This document shows positions 4,663-6,981 of a stretch of DNA of 6,981 nucleotides, in pieces. Position 1 is the first letter of the stretch. Each line of letters starts with the position of its first letter. The notes beneath the pieces were generated by a model that saw only the letters and a list, made by a program, of their open reading frames with translations, made no database searches and was not told where the DNA came from. Location: assembly GCA_963631655.1 (NCBI GenBank), contig CAVGRR010000079.1:1-6981 (forward strand), read 5' to 3'. A program made the translations under genes and the position numbers. The DNA comes from Methanomethylophilus sp963631655. Lineage in GTDB: Archaea; Thermoplasmatota; Thermoplasmata; Methanomassiliicoccales; Methanomethylophilaceae.

Positions 4663-6981
4663 TCATCCGATTATGATGGACGGGTTGCCGCTGTAAATCG
4701 CCAGGAATCCGGAGTAGCACTGGAATGTGACGGGGGTGCTTCCGTCATATCCGCTGTAGTATTCTCCGGTCACATCCTTACCGTCGCTGTCGAAGACCTG
4801 GTATCCTGCCTCGATGGTGTAAACACCCACCGCTGTCGGGTTCTCGACCACGTTTCCGTCCGCATCTTTCAGTGTGACGGTCAGCTTGACGGTGTCTCCG
4901 GAGACAAGGTCTCCGAGCACGGTGTATCCGTAGGTCAGGGGACCGATGTCTTTGACCGAGACCAGTTTGTTGTCCACGACGATGGTCAGCTGGTTCTCGG
5001 ACCATACCGCATAGAGGGTGAGGTCCTTCAGCATAGTGACCTGCGAACCCGTTGCGAAATTCACGTGCTGGGACTGTGTGTAGCTCCAGCCCACGAGGGT
5101 GTATCCCCTGCGGAGGAAGTTCGGAAGGTTCACCAGATCGCCGTAGGTGTATGTGTCAGTTTCAGACACGTATTTTCCAGTGCTGTCCTTGTACAGGTTG
5201 TATGTGACGTCGATTTTGGTGTCGGTGCTCCAAATAGCGTACAGAGCAAGGGTGCCGGTGATGGTGGTGACATCCTCGGGGTAGTAGTTCGTGCCGGATC
5301 CGTCCTTGGCGGTGTTCCAGCATACGAAGTGCGCATTGCCGTTGAAGAACGTGTTGGCGTTGATGGTCACGCTGGCACGGGCACTGTTGAACGTCAGGAC
5401 CTCATTGGCGGTTGTGTTCGAGTAGTAGACCACAGTGTATCCGGATTTCACGGGGGTCAGGGTTATGTCGCCGTAGATGGTGGCGGAACCTCCCATGTTG
5501 TAGACCGTACCGTCAGGTGCGACCCAGAGGTCGTAAGAGCTGAATGCGTTCTTTGCATAGTATGCGGCGGTGCCGGTGATATAGTTCTGGAATCCGCTGT
5601 TGGTCAGCAGGGACACAGAGGTGCCTGCGCTGGCGGTTATCTTGGCAGTGTATGTGTAAACGGTGTACGTTGTTTTTCCAGATGAGGTGGTCACACGCGT
5701 GTAATCGAACTTGTACGTGATAGTGATGTTTCCGCTGGTGGTGCTGTCGAGGTTCAGGTAGAGGTCGAGATCGCTGTAGATGGTCACAGACTGGCCGGAA
5801 AGGTATTTGGTTCCGGTGGAGCTGGTCCATTCGAAGCTGTTGCTCATCTTTCCGCTGACGGTGCTGTCGGGATAGTTGTCCTTGCCGTACAGGAGGGAGT
5901 TGTACATGCACACGACCTCCTGGCTGACGGTGCTGGTGACGACATTTCCGGACGAGTCCTTGTAGGTCACATGGTAGTTGACGGTGCAGCTTCCGTACAG
6001 GGTGAAGTAGTAGTACGAGTCATCCGCAGTGCTTGTGCTCCAGGGGGAGAACGAGCTGTATTCGACCCCACCGAGGTATTTGTTGGTACCGTCTCTGGGG
6101 GTCCAGGAGGGGATCTCGATGTCGTTCAGGGTTCCCTTGGGCATCGTGAAGCTGGTTCCGGATATTGTCGCTCCCTGAGTGAGATCTCCGCCGCAGAAGT
6201 AGAAGATCAGTACATTGTACGAACCGCTTTCAACCACTGAGGATTCCACATCGCCCTGTGAGATCTTGGTACCGGCATTGTAGATCAACTTGATGCTGGA
6301 ACATCCGCTGTATGAGACACCTCCGCTGTCACGGGGGCTGAAGATACCGTCGATGATGTTGACGTTCTTTCCGAGTTCAAGGTATACCAGTCCGGTACAG
6401 CCGGTGAACAGGTAACATTTCTCACGGGACACGTCAGAACCGCTCTTGTACTTTACGATCTTTGTGTTGAAGATGAAGGGATTATTGCTGGTGCAGTCTG
6501 ATCCGAGCTTGGTGCAGTTAGCGAAGACGGTCATGCCGACCTGGGAGAGAACCTCCGGAAGGGTCAGATCGACGAGATTGGTACAACCGTCGAAAGCACT
6601 GTCTCCGATAGAGACCTTTCCGTTTCCTTCGGGATCGTCGCCTTCGACCTTGAACGTCACTTTGGTCAGGTAGGTGTTGTTCTTCATAAAATCGGAAGGC
6701 AGGACGTATGAGGAATAGCTGACCTCGATGGTGAGTTCGCTCACCTTTGCTGTCTTCATGAACGGATCTGTCGTCCAGTATGCACTGTCATCGGGGATTC
6801 CGATGACCTGGTACTCGACGCTGTCGTAAACGATCTTCGCGGGGAATGTGACAGCGGTCGCGGTGGATCCGGAGTAGCTGTAACCGGAGATCTTCACGGT
6901 CTTGTCGGTACTGGAGACGACGGTGTATTTGAGTTTGAAATCGCCGTTGATATCGATGTAAGTATTGCCTGTGGTGTCGGA
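4663..6981 (-). CDS. Modular surface or secreted repeat protein (BspA-like LRR plus Listeria-Bacteroides repeats), 5' end outside window
   Basis: The frame is open to the window edge, so the start and any signal peptide lie beyond 6981; a GTG at 6897 is an internal valine. The visible 772 residues, numbered from the edge, divide as follows. At 15-60 there is a 'Y-T-V-V-S...V-K-I-S-G-Y...F-P-A-K-I-V-Y-D...Y-Q-V-I-G-I' opening typical before BspA repeats. About 78-268 are leucine-rich repeats (IGDSAFDGCTNLVDLTLP and similar). At about 268-662 come five beta-rich modules, of which the last two end in LALYAIW and LTLYAVW with the GYTLVGW signature of Listeria-Bacteroides repeats. A C-terminal MBG-like beta domain (about 665-753) follows. 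The protein is rich in Ser, Thr, Tyr and Gly. It ends in a short hydrophobic IIIG with no membrane anchor or basic tail, so secretion or non-covalent attachment is likely. Adhesion is the usual inferred role. Stop is TGA. Confidence 0.88.
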   Translation of the reverse strand, partial: SDTTGNTYIDINGDFKLKYTVVSSTDKTVKISGYSYSGSTATAVTFPAKIVYDSVEYQVIGIPDDSAYWTTDPFMKTAKVSELTIEVSYSSYVLPSDFMKNNTYLTKVTFKVEGDDPEGNGKVSIGDSAFDGCTNLVDLTLPEVLSQVGMTVFANCTKLGSDCTSNNPFIFNTKIVKYKSGSDVSREKCYLFTGCTGLVYLELGKNVNIIDGIFSPRDSGGVSYSGCSSIKLIYNAGTKISQGDVESSVVESGSYNVLIFYFCGGDLTQGATISGTSFTMPKGTLNDIEIPSWTPRDGTNKYLGGVEYSSFSPWSTSTADDSYYYFTLYGSCTVNYHVTYKDSSGNVVTSTVSQEVVCMYNSLLYGKDNYPDSTVSGKMSNSFEWTSSTGTKYLSGQSVTIYSDLDLYLNLDSTTSGNITITYKFDYTRVTTSSGKTTYTVYTYTAKITASAGTSVSLLTNSGFQNYITGTAAYYAKNAFSSYDLWVAPDGTVYNMGGSATIYGDITLTPVKSGYTVVYYSNTTANEVLTFNSARASVTINANTFFNGNAHFVCWNTAKDGSGTNYYPEDVTTITGTLALYAIWSTDTKIDVTYNLYKDSTGKYVSETDTYTYGDLVNLPNFLRRGYTLVGWSYTQSQHVNFATGSQVTMLKDLTLYAVWSENQLTIVVDNKLVSVKDIGPLTYGYTVLGDLVSGDTVKLTVTLKDADGNVVENPTAVGVYTIEAGYQVFDSDGKDVTGEYYSGYDGSTPVTFQCYSGFLAIYSGNPSIIIG

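Noticed and set aside
5065..5685. 206-codon open frame on the plus strand
   Set aside because: It lies wholly antisense to the surface-protein gene, its translation is a Gly/Val/Arg-rich mirror of the Thr/Ser/Tyr-rich protein, and it matches no family.
6895..6897. GTG as the start of the surface-protein gene
   Set aside because: The frame continues open for 28 more codons to the window edge with sequence typical of the family (YTVVSSTDKTVKISGY), so this is an internal valine.

Overview
The window looks archaeal and most resembles a gut- or host-associated methanogen of the Methanomassiliicoccales (Methanomethylophilaceae-like). The evidence is indirect. TATA boxes of archaeal form lie where archaeal promoters should be, two of them positioned for leaderless transcripts. 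There is a large secreted protein combining BspA-type leucine-rich repeats with Listeria-Bacteroides-type repeats, and an AAA+/DUF4143 ATPase of the kind that multiplies in such genomes. Every recognisable gene ends in TGA, and one gene is interrupted by an in-frame TAG, which fits a pyrrolysine-decoding lineage that avoids amber stops. No rRNA, tRNA or methanogenesis gene is present, so the assignment is an inference.

Layout: (1) 56-1549 is a complete ISL3-family insertion sequence with perfect 31-bp terminal inverted repeats, one intact transposase on the minus strand, and no visible target-site duplication. (2) 1550-1822 is AT-rich and non-coding, with small palindromes. (3) 1823-2260 (minus) is a HepT/DUF86-like toxin-family protein of 145 codons that is continuous only if the TAG at codon 45 is read as an amino acid; its nucleotidyltransferase partner is absent. 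(4) 2413-2928 (minus) is a four-helix membrane protein of DUF2798 type. A hairpin plus T-run follows it, and its promoter has a perfect 9-bp palindrome at the predicted transcription start. (5) 3285-4607 (plus) is an AAA+ ATPase with a C-terminal DUF4143/PD-(D/E)XK-like domain. It is preceded by three copies of a 12-bp motif spaced exactly 32 bp apart and has a TATA box placed for a leaderless mRNA. (6) 4663-6981 (minus) is the 3' part of a gene for a modular surface or secreted repeat protein that runs off the window.

This is an accessory region rather than a pathway operon: a transposon, a toxin-antitoxin relic or recoded toxin-like gene, an orphan ATPase and a surface protein, each apparently with its own promoter or terminator. 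The best leads are the in-frame amber codon, which falls where relatives of the HepT-like gene usually have tyrosine, and the 32-bp-phased repeat array in front of the ATPase.
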